From the NCBI RefSeq assembly GCF_013177315.1, contig NZ_CP053661.1, positions 2,976,001 through 3,040,000 on the forward strand: a DNA stretch of 64,000 nucleotides, written 5' to 3'. This document shows positions 43,533 through 53,235 of the stretch, in pieces. Below the pieces are notes generated by a model. That model made no database searches, was not told the origin of the DNA, and saw only the letters and a program-made list of their open reading frames with translations. Made by a program: the position numbers and the translations under genes. Position 1 is the first letter of the stretch, and each line of letters starts with the position of its first letter. This DNA comes from Thermoleptolyngbya sichuanensis A183 (GTDB taxonomy: Bacteria > Cyanobacteriota > Cyanobacteriia > Elainellales > Elainellaceae).

Positions 43533-45488
43533 ATGCCGCAGATTGCCCCCTTTGGCTCCTGGAAATCGCCTATTACCTCAGACTTGATTGTGGCGGGAAG
43601 CTTGCGCTTGGGGGAGGTGCGGCTGGATGGCGGCGATGTGTACTGGAGTGAGGGGCGGCCGTCGGAGGGCGGGCGGAACGTGGTGGTGCGGCGATCGCCC
43701 TCCAATGCTCTAGATGCTTCCACGCTGGATCTCACTCCTCTACCGTTTAACGTTCGGACTCGCGTGCATGAGTATGGCGGCGGTGCGTACATCGTGCAGG
43801 ATGGCATTGTATATTTCTCGAACTTTGCGGATCAGCGCTTGTATCAAATAAGTCCGGGTGAAGCGCCGCAGCCAATTACGCCCGAATGTGCATTTCGCTA
43901 TGCCGATGCCGTGTGCGATCGCGTGCGAAATCGCCTCATCTGTGTGCGCGAAGATTATTCCCAAAATGATCACGAACCTGTGAATACGATCGTGTCTGTC
44001 AGCCTCTCATCCACAGATGGAGGGCTAGATGCAGGAACGGTGCTGGTGTCGGGCAGCGACTTCTACGCCTTTCCCCGGCTGAGTCCTGACGGCTCGCGGC
44101 TGTGCTGGATCGAGTGGAACCATCCGAATATGCCGTGGGACGGCACGACACTGTGGGTTGCGGAGGTTAATGCAGACGGTTGTTTGGGAGAACCGCAGAA
44201 GATTGTTGGCGGCGAGGCGGAGTCGATTTTTCAGCCCGCTTGGTCGCCGAATGGAGAATTGTACTTTGTGAGCGATCGCACGAACTGGTGGAACCTCTAC
44301 CGCTGGAACGTTGCCACTGCCACACCAGAGCCGCTCTGTCTCAAGTCTGCCGAGTTTGGGCTGCCGCTGTGGGTGTTTGGCATGTCTACCTACGGCTTTG
44401 AGTCGGCAGAGTCGCTGATTTGCACCTACAGCGAAGACGGCATTTCTAAACTGGCGCGGCTGCACACGCGCACGCTGGAACTCACCGAGATTCCCACCCC
44501 CTACACCAGCATTGGCGGCCTTCAGGTGGCGGGTTCCTCGGTGGTGTTTGGCGCGGGTTCGCCGACCACACCGGGGGCGATCGCCCATCTCGACCTGTCT
44601 ACGGGGCAAATCACGGAACTGCGACGCTCTAGCACGCTGGAAATTGATCCTGGCTACATTTCTGTACCGCAGGCAATCGAGTTTCCCACGACCCACGGCC
44701 TCACTGCCTACGGCTTTTTCTATCCGCCCCAAAATCAGGATTTCATCGCACCCGCCGGGGAAAAACCGCCGCTGTTGGTGAAAATTCACGGCGGGCCCAC
44801 CGCTGCCACCAGCGCCACCTTCAGCCCCAGCATCCAATACTGGACAAGCCGGGGCATCGCCATATTGGACGTGAACTATGGCGGCAGCACGGGCTACGGG
44901 CGCGAGTATCGCGAACGGCTGAAGGGCAACTGGGGCATTGTGGACGTAGACGATTGCGTGAATGGCGCGAAGTATCTGGCAGACCAGGGCTGGGTGGATG
45001 GCGATCGCCTCTGCATCGACGGCGGCAGCGCGGGCGGCTATACCACGCTGGCGGCGCTGGCGTTTCGTGATGTGTTCAAAGCTGGGGCCAGCTACTACGG
45101 CGTAAGCGATCTAGAGGCGCTGGCAAAGGACACCCACAAGTTTGAATCGCGCTATCTGGACGGGCTGATTGGCCCCTACCCTGCCCGCCGAGATTTGTAT
45201 ATCGAGCGATCGCCCATCTATGCCATCGATCGGCTCAACTGCCCCCTCATCTTTTTCCAGGGCGATGAAGACAAAATCGTGCCGCCCAATCAGGCGGAGA
45301 TGATGGTCAACGCGCTGCAAGAAAAGGGACTGCCCGTCGCCTACGTGCTGTTTCAGGGCGAACAACACGGCTTCCGCAAAGCAGAGAACATTAAACGGGC
45401 GCTGGACAGTGAACTCTATTTCTATGCGCGAGTGTTTGGTTTTCCGCTGGCAGAGGAGATGGAAGCAGTGGCGATCGCCAACCTCTAA
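43533..45488 (+). CDS. S9 family (prolyl oligopeptidase-like) serine peptidase
   Basis: The 651-residue protein has an N-terminal beta-propeller (PD40-like strands such as [16 protein letters not shown] and [15 protein letters not shown]) and a C-terminal alpha/beta-hydrolase domain. The nucleophile Ser is in [13 protein letters not shown], the Asp in [12 protein letters not shown] and the His in EQHGFRK. It is of the dipeptidyl or acylaminoacyl peptidase type and cleaves small peptides. There is no signal peptide, so it is probably cytoplasmic. I chose the ATG at 43533; sequence before it is the 14-bp repeat. Confidence 0.92.
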   Translation: MPQIAPFGSWKSPITSDLIVAGSLRLGEVRLDGGDVYWSEGRPSEGGRNVVVRRSPSNALDASTLDLTPLPFNVRTRVHEYGGGAYIVQDGIVYFSNFADQRLYQISPGEAPQPITPECAFRYADAVCDRVRNRLICVREDYSQNDHEPVNTIVSVSLSSTDGGLDAGTVLVSGSDFYAFPRLSPDGSRLCWIEWNHPNMPWDGTTLWVAEVNADGCLGEPQKIVGGEAESIFQPAWSPNGELYFVSDRTNWWNLYRWNVATATPEPLCLKSAEFGLPLWVFGMSTYGFESAESLICTYSEDGISKLARLHTRTLELTEIPTPYTSIGGLQVAGSSVVFGAGSPTTPGAIAHLDLSTGQITELRRSSTLEIDPGYISVPQAIEFPTTHGLTAYGFFYPPQNQDFIAPAGEKPPLLVKIHGGPTAATSATFSPSIQYWTSRGIAILDVNYGGSTGYGREYRERLKGNWGIVDVDDCVNGAKYLADQGWVDGDRLCIDGGSAGGYTTLAALAFRDVFKAGASYYGVSDLEALAKDTHKFESRYLDGLIGPYPARRDLYIERSPIYAIDRLNCPLIFFQGDEDKIVPPNQAEMMVNALQEKGLPVAYVLFQGEQHGFRKAENIKRALDSELYFYARVFGFPLAEEMEAVAIANL

Positions 45489-45912
45489 GCCTCTAAGCCT
45501 CTAAGTCCGCAAGCCTACGCAAGGGGCAAGTTCGCAAGATCCGTCAAGCTCGATTGGCTTCATAGATTGGCTCTATAGATTGGTTCTACAGATTGGTTCT
45601 ACAGATTGGCTCTAATTTCAAATGACTTCGCATGAATTCACGTAGCCCAGACGTTCAAGACAGGTTTTCGATCGGGTGACTGTACAGCTTGCCTTCAAAA
45701 CCTATGTAATTTCACGAGTTACCTGCTCATAAAAATAAGAAAATCATGAACCTATCTCTGTAAATTTGTCAAAAATCTCACATGAAGTTCTCTGTAAATG
45801 TCCTGTTAGCCCGCTGCTTTACTTGATCTTCACTTCAGATCCTCGAAATTTTACGAGCATTCCTGGGAGTCTGCTTAAAAATAGGCTTAGAGAGTTTACA
45901 CAGGGTAACCCT
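45489..45912. other. Intergenic region upstream of rfbF with two tandem repeats
   Basis: Immediately after the peptidase stop lie three units of CCTCTAAG (45483-45507). From 45550 to 45613 lie about five units of the type AGATTGGCTCTAT/C. No gene is seen. The rest is AT-rich and probably holds the promoter of the sugar cluster. Confidence 0.65.
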
Positions 45913-46686
45913 ATGAAGGCAGTCATCTTAGCTGGAGGATTGGGGACTCGCTTGAGCGAGGAGACATCTATCAAGCCAAAGCCGATGGTGGAAGTAGGCG
46001 GACAGCCAATTCTCTGGCACATCATGAAGATCTACTCTGCCCACGGCATCAACGACTTCATTATTTGTTGCGGTTATAAGGGTTACGTCATCAAAGAATA
46101 CTTCGCAAATTATTTTCTGCGGATGTCGGATGTCACATTTGACATGCGATTTAACCAGATGAACATTCACTCCGGCTATGCCGAACCCTGGCGCGTCACG
46201 CTGGTAGATACGGGCGAAAACTCGATGACCGGGGGCCGTCTACGTCGCGTTCGAGAGCATATTGGGAATGAAACCTTCTGCTTCACCTACGGCGACGGCG
46301 TGAGTGATGTCAACATCACCGAATTAGTGGAATTTCACAAGCAGCAATCGACGCTGGCAACGCTGACAGCAGTGCAGCCCCAGGGTCGTTTTGGGGCGAT
46401 CGCCCTCGGCGAAGAGCAGACCAAAATCACCCAGTTTCACGAAAAGCCTGTGGGCGACGGAGCCTGGATCAACGGCGGCTATTTCGTGCTGGAGCCAGAG
46501 GTCATCGACTACGTTGAAGACGACTTGACTGTGTGGGAACAGGAGCCGCTACAAAAGCTGGCGCACATGGGTCAACTCTCTGCCTACAAGCACGCAGGCT
46601 TCTGGCAACCCATGGATACCCTCAAGGATAAGAACTACCTGGACGAACTCTGGAAAAAAGGAAAAGCCCCTTGGAAGACCTGGTAG
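45913..46686 (+). CDS. rfbF: Glucose-1-phosphate cytidylyltransferase
   Basis: The 257-residue enzyme makes CDP-glucose from CTP and glucose 1-phosphate. It starts [18 protein letters not shown], the nucleotidyl-transferase P-loop-like block, followed by [31 protein letters not shown] (metal Asp) and [18 protein letters not shown]. These identify RfbF rather than RmlA. It opens a block of sugar genes on the plus strand. Unusually, no CDP-glucose 4,6-dehydratase (RfbG) is next to it. I chose ATG 45913 with an AGGG ribosome binding site. Confidence 0.94.
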   Translation: MKAVILAGGLGTRLSEETSIKPKPMVEVGGQPILWHIMKIYSAHGINDFIICCGYKGYVIKEYFANYFLRMSDVTFDMRFNQMNIHSGYAEPWRVTLVDTGENSMTGGRLRRVREHIGNETFCFTYGDGVSDVNITELVEFHKQQSTLATLTAVQPQGRFGAIALGEEQTKITQFHEKPVGDGAWINGGYFVLEPEVIDYVEDDLTVWEQEPLQKLAHMGQLSAYKHAGFWQPMDTLKDKNYLDELWKKGKAPWKTW

Positions 46687-46808
46687 GGGTGCTTTGGGTT
46701 GGGTTTCTAAACCAACACTGCTGTGACTTGACGCAACGCGCGAACCGCGTCGAACCTTGTTCGGCGGGTTCTCAAGCGACGAATAGCCAATCCTAAGGAC
46801 GGAGATTC

Positions 46809-48029
46809 ATGTACGATTTTGCAATTATTGGCGGTGGCATCGTTGGTTTATCCACAGCAATGGCGCTGGGTCGTCGCTACCCAGATGCCAAGATTGTCCT
46901 GTTTGAGAAAGAAAGCCGGTGGGCCTTTCACCAAACGGGCAACAACAGCGGCGTGATTCACTCCGGCGTTTATTACAAACCGGGCAGCTTCAAGGCAAAG
47001 TTTTGCCGCGACGGCTGCCAGTCGATGGTGGCGTTTTGCCGCGAACATGACATCCCCCACGAGGTCTGCGGCAAGGTAATCGTGGCAACCGAGGAGCATG
47101 AGCTACCGCTGCTGGAAAATCTCTATCAGCGGGGTCTGCAAAACGGCATCCAGGTCGCCCGAATTTCGGCTGAAGAAGTGCGAGAGATTGAGCCGCATGT
47201 GAATTGTCTGGCTGGGGTGCGTGTATTTTCGACGGGCATTGCCGACTACAAGCAGGTCTGCCAGAAGTATGCAGAACTGGTGCGGGCCCAAGGCGGTGAG
47301 CTATATCTGAATACTAAGGTAGAGCGCATCGTTGACCTGACCAATGGAAAGGCAGTGGAAACCAACAACGGAACGTTTGAGGCGAAGCTGCTGGTGAACT
47401 GTGCTGGCCTGCACAGCGATCGCGTCGCCAAGATGGGCGGGGTCGATCCCGAAGCCAAGATTGTGCCCTTTCGGGGAGAATATTACGAACTCACGCCCGA
47501 AAAGCGCTATCTGGTAAAGGGGCTGATTTATCCCGTGCCCAACCCGGCGTTTCCGTTTCTAGGGGTTCACTTTACCCGCATGATCGACGGCAGCGTCCAC
47601 GCCGGCCCAAACGCCGTGCTGAGTCTCAAGCGCGAGGGCTATAAGAAAACCGATTTTGACCTCAAGGATTTTGCTGAGGTGATGACCTACCCCGGCTTTT
47701 GGAAGCTGGCGGCAAAGCACGCTGACGAGGGCATCCAGGAAATCATCCGTTCATTTAGCAAGGCAGCCTTTGTGCGGAGCTTGCAGCGGCTCATCCCCGA
47801 AGTGCAGTCTGAGGATCTGGTGCCGACCCACGCGGGCGTGCGGGCCCAAGCGTTGATGAACGATGGCAAGCTCGTGGACGACTTCTTGATTGTGAAGGGG
47901 AAAAACTCCATCCACGTCTGCAATGCGCCGTCTCCGGCGGCGACCTCCTCGCTGGAGATTGGCAAGGCCGTCACCGAGCAGATTGCCGAACAGTTTTCGC
48001 CTGCCACGTCCCCTGTGCAAGCGGTCTAA
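46809..48029 (+). CDS. LhgO-like FAD-dependent oxidoreductase
   Basis: The 406-residue flavoprotein starts with the Rossmann FAD motif IIGGGIVGLSTAMAL. It has the QTGNNSGVIHSGVYYKPGS block diagnostic of L-2-hydroxyglutarate oxidase/dehydrogenase LhgO, and the later PSPAATSSLEIGKAV. LhgO oxidises L-2-hydroxyglutarate to 2-oxoglutarate. Its place between rfbF and an epimerase suggests oxidation of a sugar or 2-hydroxyacid intermediate instead; this is inference from position. A GGACGGAGA ribosome binding site precedes the ATG. Confidence 0.85.
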   Translation: MYDFAIIGGGIVGLSTAMALGRRYPDAKIVLFEKESRWAFHQTGNNSGVIHSGVYYKPGSFKAKFCRDGCQSMVAFCREHDIPHEVCGKVIVATEEHELPLLENLYQRGLQNGIQVARISAEEVREIEPHVNCLAGVRVFSTGIADYKQVCQKYAELVRAQGGELYLNTKVERIVDLTNGKAVETNNGTFEAKLLVNCAGLHSDRVAKMGGVDPEAKIVPFRGEYYELTPEKRYLVKGLIYPVPNPAFPFLGVHFTRMIDGSVHAGPNAVLSLKREGYKKTDFDLKDFAEVMTYPGFWKLAAKHADEGIQEIIRSFSKAAFVRSLQRLIPEVQSEDLVPTHAGVRAQALMNDGKLVDDFLIVKGKNSIHVCNAPSPAATSSLEIGKAVTEQIAEQFSPATSPVQAV

Positions 48030-48045
48030 GGGCGATCGCCCCCTA

Positions 48046-48185
48046 AGAGCTAATTTATGAAGCAAATCTTAAGAAGCCTGAAACTCTTGGCATGTGTGGC
48101 TTTGAGGTCATGTTTGCCCAGGAAAAGCGGTTTCTCGGAAATCCTTGATTAACAAGGCTTTCAGGCTCCTTTACAAATTAGCTCT
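48046..48185 (+). repeat. MITE-2 copy 3 (AGAGCTAATTT family)
   Basis: This 140-bp copy is almost identical to those at 4284 and 10052. It sits inside the sugar cluster, between the LhgO-like gene and the epimerase gene, and may affect read-through. Confidence 0.88.
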
Positions 48186-48295
48186 AAAATCCCCCTTTTG
48201 TTCACACCTTCTCGTCCCTTCTGAGCAGCCCAAGCCAGTCTCGGAACATCTGGCATATCAGCGTTTACAGTACACACAACACAGGAATCCACAGC

Positions 48296-49318
48296 ATGAA
48301 AGTATTGGTCACTGGAACCGAAGGATATCTGGGCAGCCTTTTAGCACCGCTGTTGATGGATCGCGGCTTTGACGTGATTGGCGTAGACACAGGTTTTTAT
48401 AAAGTCGGCTGGCTTTATAACGGCACAGATAAAACTGCGAAAACCTTAAACAAGGATATCCGCCACATTACGCTGGAAGACCTAGAAGGCGTAGAAGCCG
48501 TGGTTCACATGGCGGAACTGTCCAATGACCCCACGGGCCAGCTTTCCCCCAACATTACCTACGACATTAACCACAAGGGGTCTGTCCGCTTGGCAGAACT
48601 GGCCAAGCAGGCAGGGGTGCGCCGTTTTGTGTATATGTCCTCTTGCAGCGTATACGGAGTTGCCTCTACGGATGTCGTGTCGGAGGAAACCCCGGTCAAC
48701 CCCCAAACGGCCTACGCTGAATGCAAAACGCTCGTGGAGCGTGATGTCAAGCCGATGGCCGACGACAACTTCTCGCCCACCTTCATGCGAAACGCGACTG
48801 CGTTTGGTGCGTCGCCCCGGATGCGCTTTGACATCGTGCTAAACAACCTGTCGGGTCTGGCTTGGACGACCAAAGAGATCAGAATGACCAGCGACGGTAC
48901 GCCCTGGCGTCCGCTCGTCCACGCCCTTGACATCGCCAAGTCCATCATCTGCACGCTGGAAGCGCCGCGTGACATTGTTCATAATCAGGTCTTCAACGTG
49001 GGCGACACGGCGAATAACTATCAGGTCAAGCAGATTGCCGAGATCGTGGCAGAAACGTTCCCCGGCTGCCAGCTCAGCTTTGGCGACAACGGCTCAGACA
49101 ACCGCAGCTATCGCGTGTCGTTTGAAAAGATCAACACCCAGCTTCCTGGTTTCAAATGCGAGTGGGATGCGCGTCGGGGTGCTGAGCAGCTTCGCAAGGT
49201 GTTTAGCCAGATCGACATGACGAAAGAGGTGTTTGAGGCTCGCGGCTTCACGCGCCTGAAGCAGCTTGAATACCTGATTCGCACGCAGCAAATCGACAAG
49301 GATTTCTTCTGGAGCTAG
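48296..49318 (+). CDS. NAD-dependent nucleotide-sugar epimerase/dehydratase
   Basis: The 340-residue extended SDR protein has the NAD motif VLVTGTEGYLGSLL (GxxGxxG form) and the SSCSVYGVAS active-site Ser. The usual Tyr-x-x-x-Lys is represented by TAYAECKTLVE. Such enzymes epimerise, dehydrate or reduce nucleotide sugars. The substrate is not known. It is 2 bp upstream of the rfbC-like gene, so the two are translationally close and in one operon. Confidence 0.88.
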   Translation: MKVLVTGTEGYLGSLLAPLLMDRGFDVIGVDTGFYKVGWLYNGTDKTAKTLNKDIRHITLEDLEGVEAVVHMAELSNDPTGQLSPNITYDINHKGSVRLAELAKQAGVRRFVYMSSCSVYGVASTDVVSEETPVNPQTAYAECKTLVERDVKPMADDNFSPTFMRNATAFGASPRMRFDIVLNNLSGLAWTTKEIRMTSDGTPWRPLVHALDIAKSIICTLEAPRDIVHNQVFNVGDTANNYQVKQIAEIVAETFPGCQLSFGDNGSDNRSYRVSFEKINTQLPGFKCEWDARRGAEQLRKVFSQIDMTKEVFEARGFTRLKQLEYLIRTQQIDKDFFWS

Positions 49319-49320
49319 TC

Positions 49321-49866
49321 ATGATTTTTACCGAAACCAAACTTAAGGGCGCGTTCATCATCGACCTGGACTATCGCGAAGATCATCGCGGCGCGTTTGC
49401 TCGCACCTTCTGTGCCAAGGAATTTGAGGCGCATGGGCTGAAGCCGACGGTGGCGCAATGCAACCTGTCGTTTAACCACAAGGCAGGCACTCTGCGCGGA
49501 ATGCACTATCAGATTCCCCCGGCTGCGGAAACCAAGCTGGTTCGCTGCACGCGGGGCGCAATCTACGACGTGATTATCGATATGCGGCCCGATTCGCCGA
49601 CCTACAGGCAGCATATCGGCGTGGAGTTGACGGCTGAAAATCGCCGTGCCCTGTACATACCAGAGATGTTTGCCCACGGCTATCAAGCCCTGACGGATGG
49701 GGCAGAGGTGGTGTACCAGGTTGGTGAATTCTACACCCCTGGCTATGAGCGCGGCCTCCGCTATGACGACCCAGCCTTTGGCATTGAGTGGCCGATGGAG
49801 GTGACCGTCATTTCTGAGAAGGACGCTGCTTGGGCGCTGTTTGAGAACGTTGCAGTAGGAGTATAG
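49321..49866 (+). CDS. dTDP-4-dehydrorhamnose 3,5-epimerase-like cupin
   Basis: The 181-residue protein matches the RmlC/RfbC family: DYREDHRGAFARTFCAKEFE, FNHKAGTLRGMHYQ (catalytic His in the LRGMHYQ segment), and EMFAHGYQALTDGAEVVYQVGEFY. RmlC-type enzymes epimerise C3 and C5 of 4-keto-6-deoxy sugars. Because no RmlA/B/D genes are adjacent and rfbF is, the substrate may be a CDP-4-keto sugar. The next gene starts 2 bp later. Confidence 0.9.
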   Translation: MIFTETKLKGAFIIDLDYREDHRGAFARTFCAKEFEAHGLKPTVAQCNLSFNHKAGTLRGMHYQIPPAAETKLVRCTRGAIYDVIIDMRPDSPTYRQHIGVELTAENRRALYIPEMFAHGYQALTDGAEVVYQVGEFYTPGYERGLRYDDPAFGIEWPMEVTVISEKDAAWALFENVAVGV

Positions 49867-49868
49867 AA

Positions 49869-51227
49869 ATGCTGTATATCATAGACACCGCATTAAAGAC
49901 TCGCCAGGAAGCGGGCAACCCGATTCGGGTGGCGATGGTGGGCGCGGGCTTCATGGGGCGCGGCATCGCCAATCAGATTGTGAATTCCGTTCCGGGTATG
50001 GAGCTGGTGGCAATTTTCAACCGCAGCGTAGAGGGTGCAGTTCGCGCCTACAGCGAAGCGGGTTTGGACAATATCCGCACGGTGAAGACGCTGGGTGAAC
50101 TGGAAGATGCGATCGTCCAGGGGGTTCCCGCCGCAACGGATGACGCAATGCTGCTGTGTCGCGCCGAAAGCATTGATGCCATTATCGAGGTGACGGGCGC
50201 GATCGAGTTTGGCGCGCAGGTGGTGCTAGAGGCGATCGCCCACAAAAAGCACGTCGTGCTGATGAACGCCGAGCTAGACGCAACCATCGGCCCCATCCTC
50301 AAGGTCTATGCCGATCGGGCAGGCGTGGTGCTGTCGGCCTGCGATGGCGACCAGCCCGGCGTGCAAATGAACCTCTACCGCTTCGTCAAGAGCATCGGCC
50401 TCACCCCCTTGCTCTGCGGCAACATCAAGGGCCTGCAAGACCCCTACCGCAACCCCACCACCCAAGAAGGCTTTGCCAAGCAGTGGGGGCAAAAAGCCCA
50501 TATGGTCACCAGCTTCGCCGACGGTACCAAGATTTCCTTTGAGCAGGCGATCGTTGCTAATGCCACAGGCATGACCGTTGCCAAACGCGGCATGTATGGC
50601 TACGACTTTAACCGCAATGCCGACGCGCTGGTTGAGCAGTTCAACCTGAAATACACCGGCCACATCGACGACTGCACCAAGCTGTATGACGTGGACGAGC
50701 TAAAGTCTCTGGGTGGCATTGTGGATTACGTTGTGGGCGTGCGTCCGGGCCCTGGCGTGTTTGTCTTCGGGACTCATGACGACCCGAAACAAAAGCACTA
50801 TCTCAACCTGTACAAGCTTGGTGAAGGGCCGCTCTACAGCTTCTACACACCGTACCACCTCTGCCACTTTGAAGTGCCGCTGTCCGTTGCCCGCGTGGTG
50901 CTGTTCCAGGATGCGGTTCTCGCTCCTGCGGCGGGCCCCAAGGTGGATGTCGTTGCAACTGCCAAAATTGACCTGAAGGCCGGCGAAACCCTGGACGGCA
51001 TCGGCTACTACATGACCTACGGCCAGTGCGAAACGGCGGAAATTACGCAGGCGCAGCGCCTACTGCCGATGGGCTTGGCAGAAGGGTGTCGTCTGAAGCG
51101 CGATATCCCCCGCGATCAGGTGCTGACCTACGATGATGTGGAACTTCCAGCCGGTCGCCTGTGCGACAAACTGCGGGCTGAGCAAGATGCCTACTTTGCC
51201 CCAGCCAAGGTTCCGGTATTGATTTAA
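49869..51227 (+). CDS. SAF-domain NAD(P)-dependent oxidoreductase (COG4091-like)
   Basis: The 452-residue protein starts with a Rossmann motif VAMVGAGFMGRGIANQI of the homoserine-dehydrogenase type. It has a central catalytic region (SACDGDQPGVQMNLYRF, ANATGMTVAKRGMYG), and from about residue 370 a SAF domain (KIDLKAGETLDGIGYYMTYG). This family is annotated as predicted homoserine dehydrogenase, but is often found in sugar gene clusters. It is the last enzyme of this cluster, 2 bp after the epimerase gene, so it probably acts on the same sugar. Confidence 0.85.
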   Translation: MLYIIDTALKTRQEAGNPIRVAMVGAGFMGRGIANQIVNSVPGMELVAIFNRSVEGAVRAYSEAGLDNIRTVKTLGELEDAIVQGVPAATDDAMLLCRAESIDAIIEVTGAIEFGAQVVLEAIAHKKHVVLMNAELDATIGPILKVYADRAGVVLSACDGDQPGVQMNLYRFVKSIGLTPLLCGNIKGLQDPYRNPTTQEGFAKQWGQKAHMVTSFADGTKISFEQAIVANATGMTVAKRGMYGYDFNRNADALVEQFNLKYTGHIDDCTKLYDVDELKSLGGIVDYVVGVRPGPGVFVFGTHDDPKQKHYLNLYKLGEGPLYSFYTPYHLCHFEVPLSVARVVLFQDAVLAPAAGPKVDVVATAKIDLKAGETLDGIGYYMTYGQCETAEITQAQRLLPMGLAEGCRLKRDIPRDQVLTYDDVELPAGRLCDKLRAEQDAYFAPAKVPVLI

Positions 51228-51254
51228 GCAACGCGATGTGCAACTTTCAATCTG

Positions 51255-51497
51255 CCCTCATCCCCCAACCCCTTCTCCCAAGTCGGGAGAAGGGGAGCAA
51301 GAGAGGCTTGAAGTTCCTGTCCCACTCTAGTGCGTGTTTTAAAATCCTTTGATCCCCCCTTAGCCCCTCTTAACAAGGGGGGAACCGAGCCGGGCCACTC
51401 CGGAAGTCCCCCTTTTGAAGGAAGGGGATCGACTCAGGGCAATCAATGACCTAGAAAGTTTTAAAACAGTGCCTAGGAGAGGAATTTAGGGTGAGGG
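51255..51497. repeat. MITE-5 copy 2, interrupted by MITE-4
   Basis: The outer parts 51255-51330 and 51473-51497, joined, match the element at 41890-41982 in reverse orientation (CCCTCATCCCCCAACC to TTTAGGGTGAGGG). The interruption is the 142-bp MITE-4 with a CTAG duplication. Confidence 0.8.
51331..51472 (+). repeat. MITE-4, complete copy with CTAG target duplication
   Basis: The ends TGCGTGTTTTAAAA and, reversed, GGCACTGTTTTAAAA are imperfect inverted repeats. The tetranucleotide CTAG lies on both sides (51327-51330 and 51473-51476). The element is 142 bp. A truncated copy is at 26135-26199. Confidence 0.85.
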
Positions 51498-51918
51498 AAT
51501 TGGCCAAGTTGCACATCTTCTTGCCCATCTCCCAGTGAGTCCTGACAGTCCTTGGCATTCAAGGTTTTTCCAGGCTTGGTTTTCAGGTTTCTTTTAGGTT
51601 TCATTGGGGTTGGGCAACTCCGCTTGGGCAGCCCAACCTCGATTTTTATTTCTAATTGCCGGCTTGAGCGATTCAGGCGTTGCGATTTTGCTTTCCAAAA
51701 AGGACTGCTATATTAATCCTGCAATATTGCTTTCCATATTGATACTCAACGATACTAATCGTCAGTTTTAGATTCAGGTTTAGATACCGAGTCGTTTTCC
51801 CTGAAATTGGGCGATCGCCCCCCTTGCTCCCCTGCTATTTCTCCCCTGCTTTTACTGCCCGTCATCCTGCCCACCCCTGACAACGCACAGTCAGGTTCAC
51901 CCTGAGGTCTGGTTGGAG
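51498..51918. other. Intergenic region upstream of the second SLBB gene
   Basis: About 420 bp with no gene seen. The sequence GCTTTCCAAAAAGG / GCTTTCCATATTGATAC near 51690-51740 has short direct repeats (CAATATTGCTTTCC-type). A promoter for the export gene is likely here. Confidence 0.4.
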
Positions 51919-53142
51919 ATGCTGTTTTCTTATCCTGAAACGTCGTTTGCCCCCAGTCAGCCCAAGCGACCCCAGCAAGCCCCTCGTCGGATTGTGCGGG
52001 CGATCGCCTTTGGGCTGGTGATGCTCTACACTGCCCCCGTTCTGGCGCAGACCGCCATTCCATCTTCTAATGCCAGCGCCAATGTCCAGCCTGCCGCACC
52101 GATGCCGCCGGAGGGCCGCCCACTGCCGCCCAACTACGAGTCCGATTATGTCCTGGGTGCAGGCGACGCAGTGCAAATTGACATTTTCAACGTGCCTAAC
52201 CTGAGCGGCGAAAATGCCCGCTACTCGGTGCTGGTAGACGGTTCGCTGAACCTGCCGTGGATTGGCAAAGTCAATGTGCGGGGACTGACGCTGCAAGAGG
52301 CATCAGATGCGATCGCCAGCCGCTATGCCGAGTTTATTCGGGAGCCGATTGTGACGGTGACGCTGCTCACACCGCGCCCCATGCGAGTGGCGATCGTCGG
52401 CGAAGTGAACCGTCCAGGAGCCTATACAACAGGACAAAGCGTGGGAACAGGCCCAGCCGGACAGACCACGCTAGAAACCCGTGGCGAAGCCAGAGCGGGA
52501 GAACTTCGCACGGTTATTGAAGCAATTCAGACCGCAGGCGGCATTACGCAGCTTGCAGACGTGCGAAATGTGGAAGTTCGTCGCCCGCGCCTGAATGGCA
52601 CCGAAGAGGTTATTTTGGTTGATTTGTGGGCGTTCTTGCAGTCTGGCAACTTGCAGCAAAATGTGACCCTGCGGGATGGCGATACGGTGATCGTGCCCAC
52701 GGCAACGGCTTTGAATCCTGATGAAAGCCAACGTCTCGCTGCTGCTAGCTTCTCTCCCGACACGATTAGCGTCAATGTGGTGGGTGAAGTGGTTCGGCCG
52801 GGCACGGTTTCTGTTAGCCCAAACACATCTCTCAATCAGGCAATCCTGGCGGCGGGCGGGTTTGATGATGTTCGGGCTTCCAAGGGCCGGGTCACGCTGA
52901 TCCGGCTAAATCCGGATGGAACTGTGGCTCGACGCGAAATTCCGGTAGACCTATCGGCTAACCTGAATGACGAAACCAACCCGATCCTGCGAAGCAATGA
53001 CATTGTGGTGGTTAGTCCTTCGGGTCGGGCTAGGACGACCGATGTTCTGGGGGTAATTGGTGGGGCGGTTGGTGCGGTGCTGAACCCGATTGGCGCATTG
53101 TTCAATATTTTTCGCACGGTGGATGATATTAACCGCGATTAG
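51919..53142 (+). CDS. Polysaccharide export protein with two SLBB domains (Wza-like)
   Basis: The 407-residue protein has a signal peptide-like segment (IVRAIAFGLVMLYTAPVLAQ, ending near residue 45), a Poly_export domain (YVLGAGDAVQIDIFNV, GSLNLPWIG), and two SLBB domains opening VAIVGEVNRPGAY and VNVVGEVVRPGTV. It is a paralogue of the protein at 21211, sharing the LNLP, GDTV-P-ATALNP and NQAILAAGGF blocks, but has two SLBB domains, not three. It should form part of a Wza-type export channel. Start is at ATG 51919; TTG 51913 is possible. A hairpin follows. Confidence 0.9.
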   Translation: MLFSYPETSFAPSQPKRPQQAPRRIVRAIAFGLVMLYTAPVLAQTAIPSSNASANVQPAAPMPPEGRPLPPNYESDYVLGAGDAVQIDIFNVPNLSGENARYSVLVDGSLNLPWIGKVNVRGLTLQEASDAIASRYAEFIREPIVTVTLLTPRPMRVAIVGEVNRPGAYTTGQSVGTGPAGQTTLETRGEARAGELRTVIEAIQTAGGITQLADVRNVEVRRPRLNGTEEVILVDLWAFLQSGNLQQNVTLRDGDTVIVPTATALNPDESQRLAAASFSPDTISVNVVGEVVRPGTVSVSPNTSLNQAILAAGGFDDVRASKGRVTLIRLNPDGTVARREIPVDLSANLNDETNPILRSNDIVVVSPSGRARTTDVLGVIGGAVGAVLNPIGALFNIFRTVDDINRD

Positions 53143-53193
53143 GGCTGCCAGCGGGATAGCAGCCAGATCGAATATGCCTTTCGACGAACTAGA

Positions 53194-53235
53194 AAACCCT
53201 CCGTCTCCTGCACAATGGCGGGGTTCGGAGGGTTT
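53194..53235 (+). terminator. Possible terminator of the second SLBB gene
   Basis: The 10-bp perfect arms AAACCCTCCG and CGGAGGGTTT are separated by 22 nt and followed by TTT only through the stem end. It lies about 50 bp after the stop. The T-run is short, so the strength is uncertain. Confidence 0.5.
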
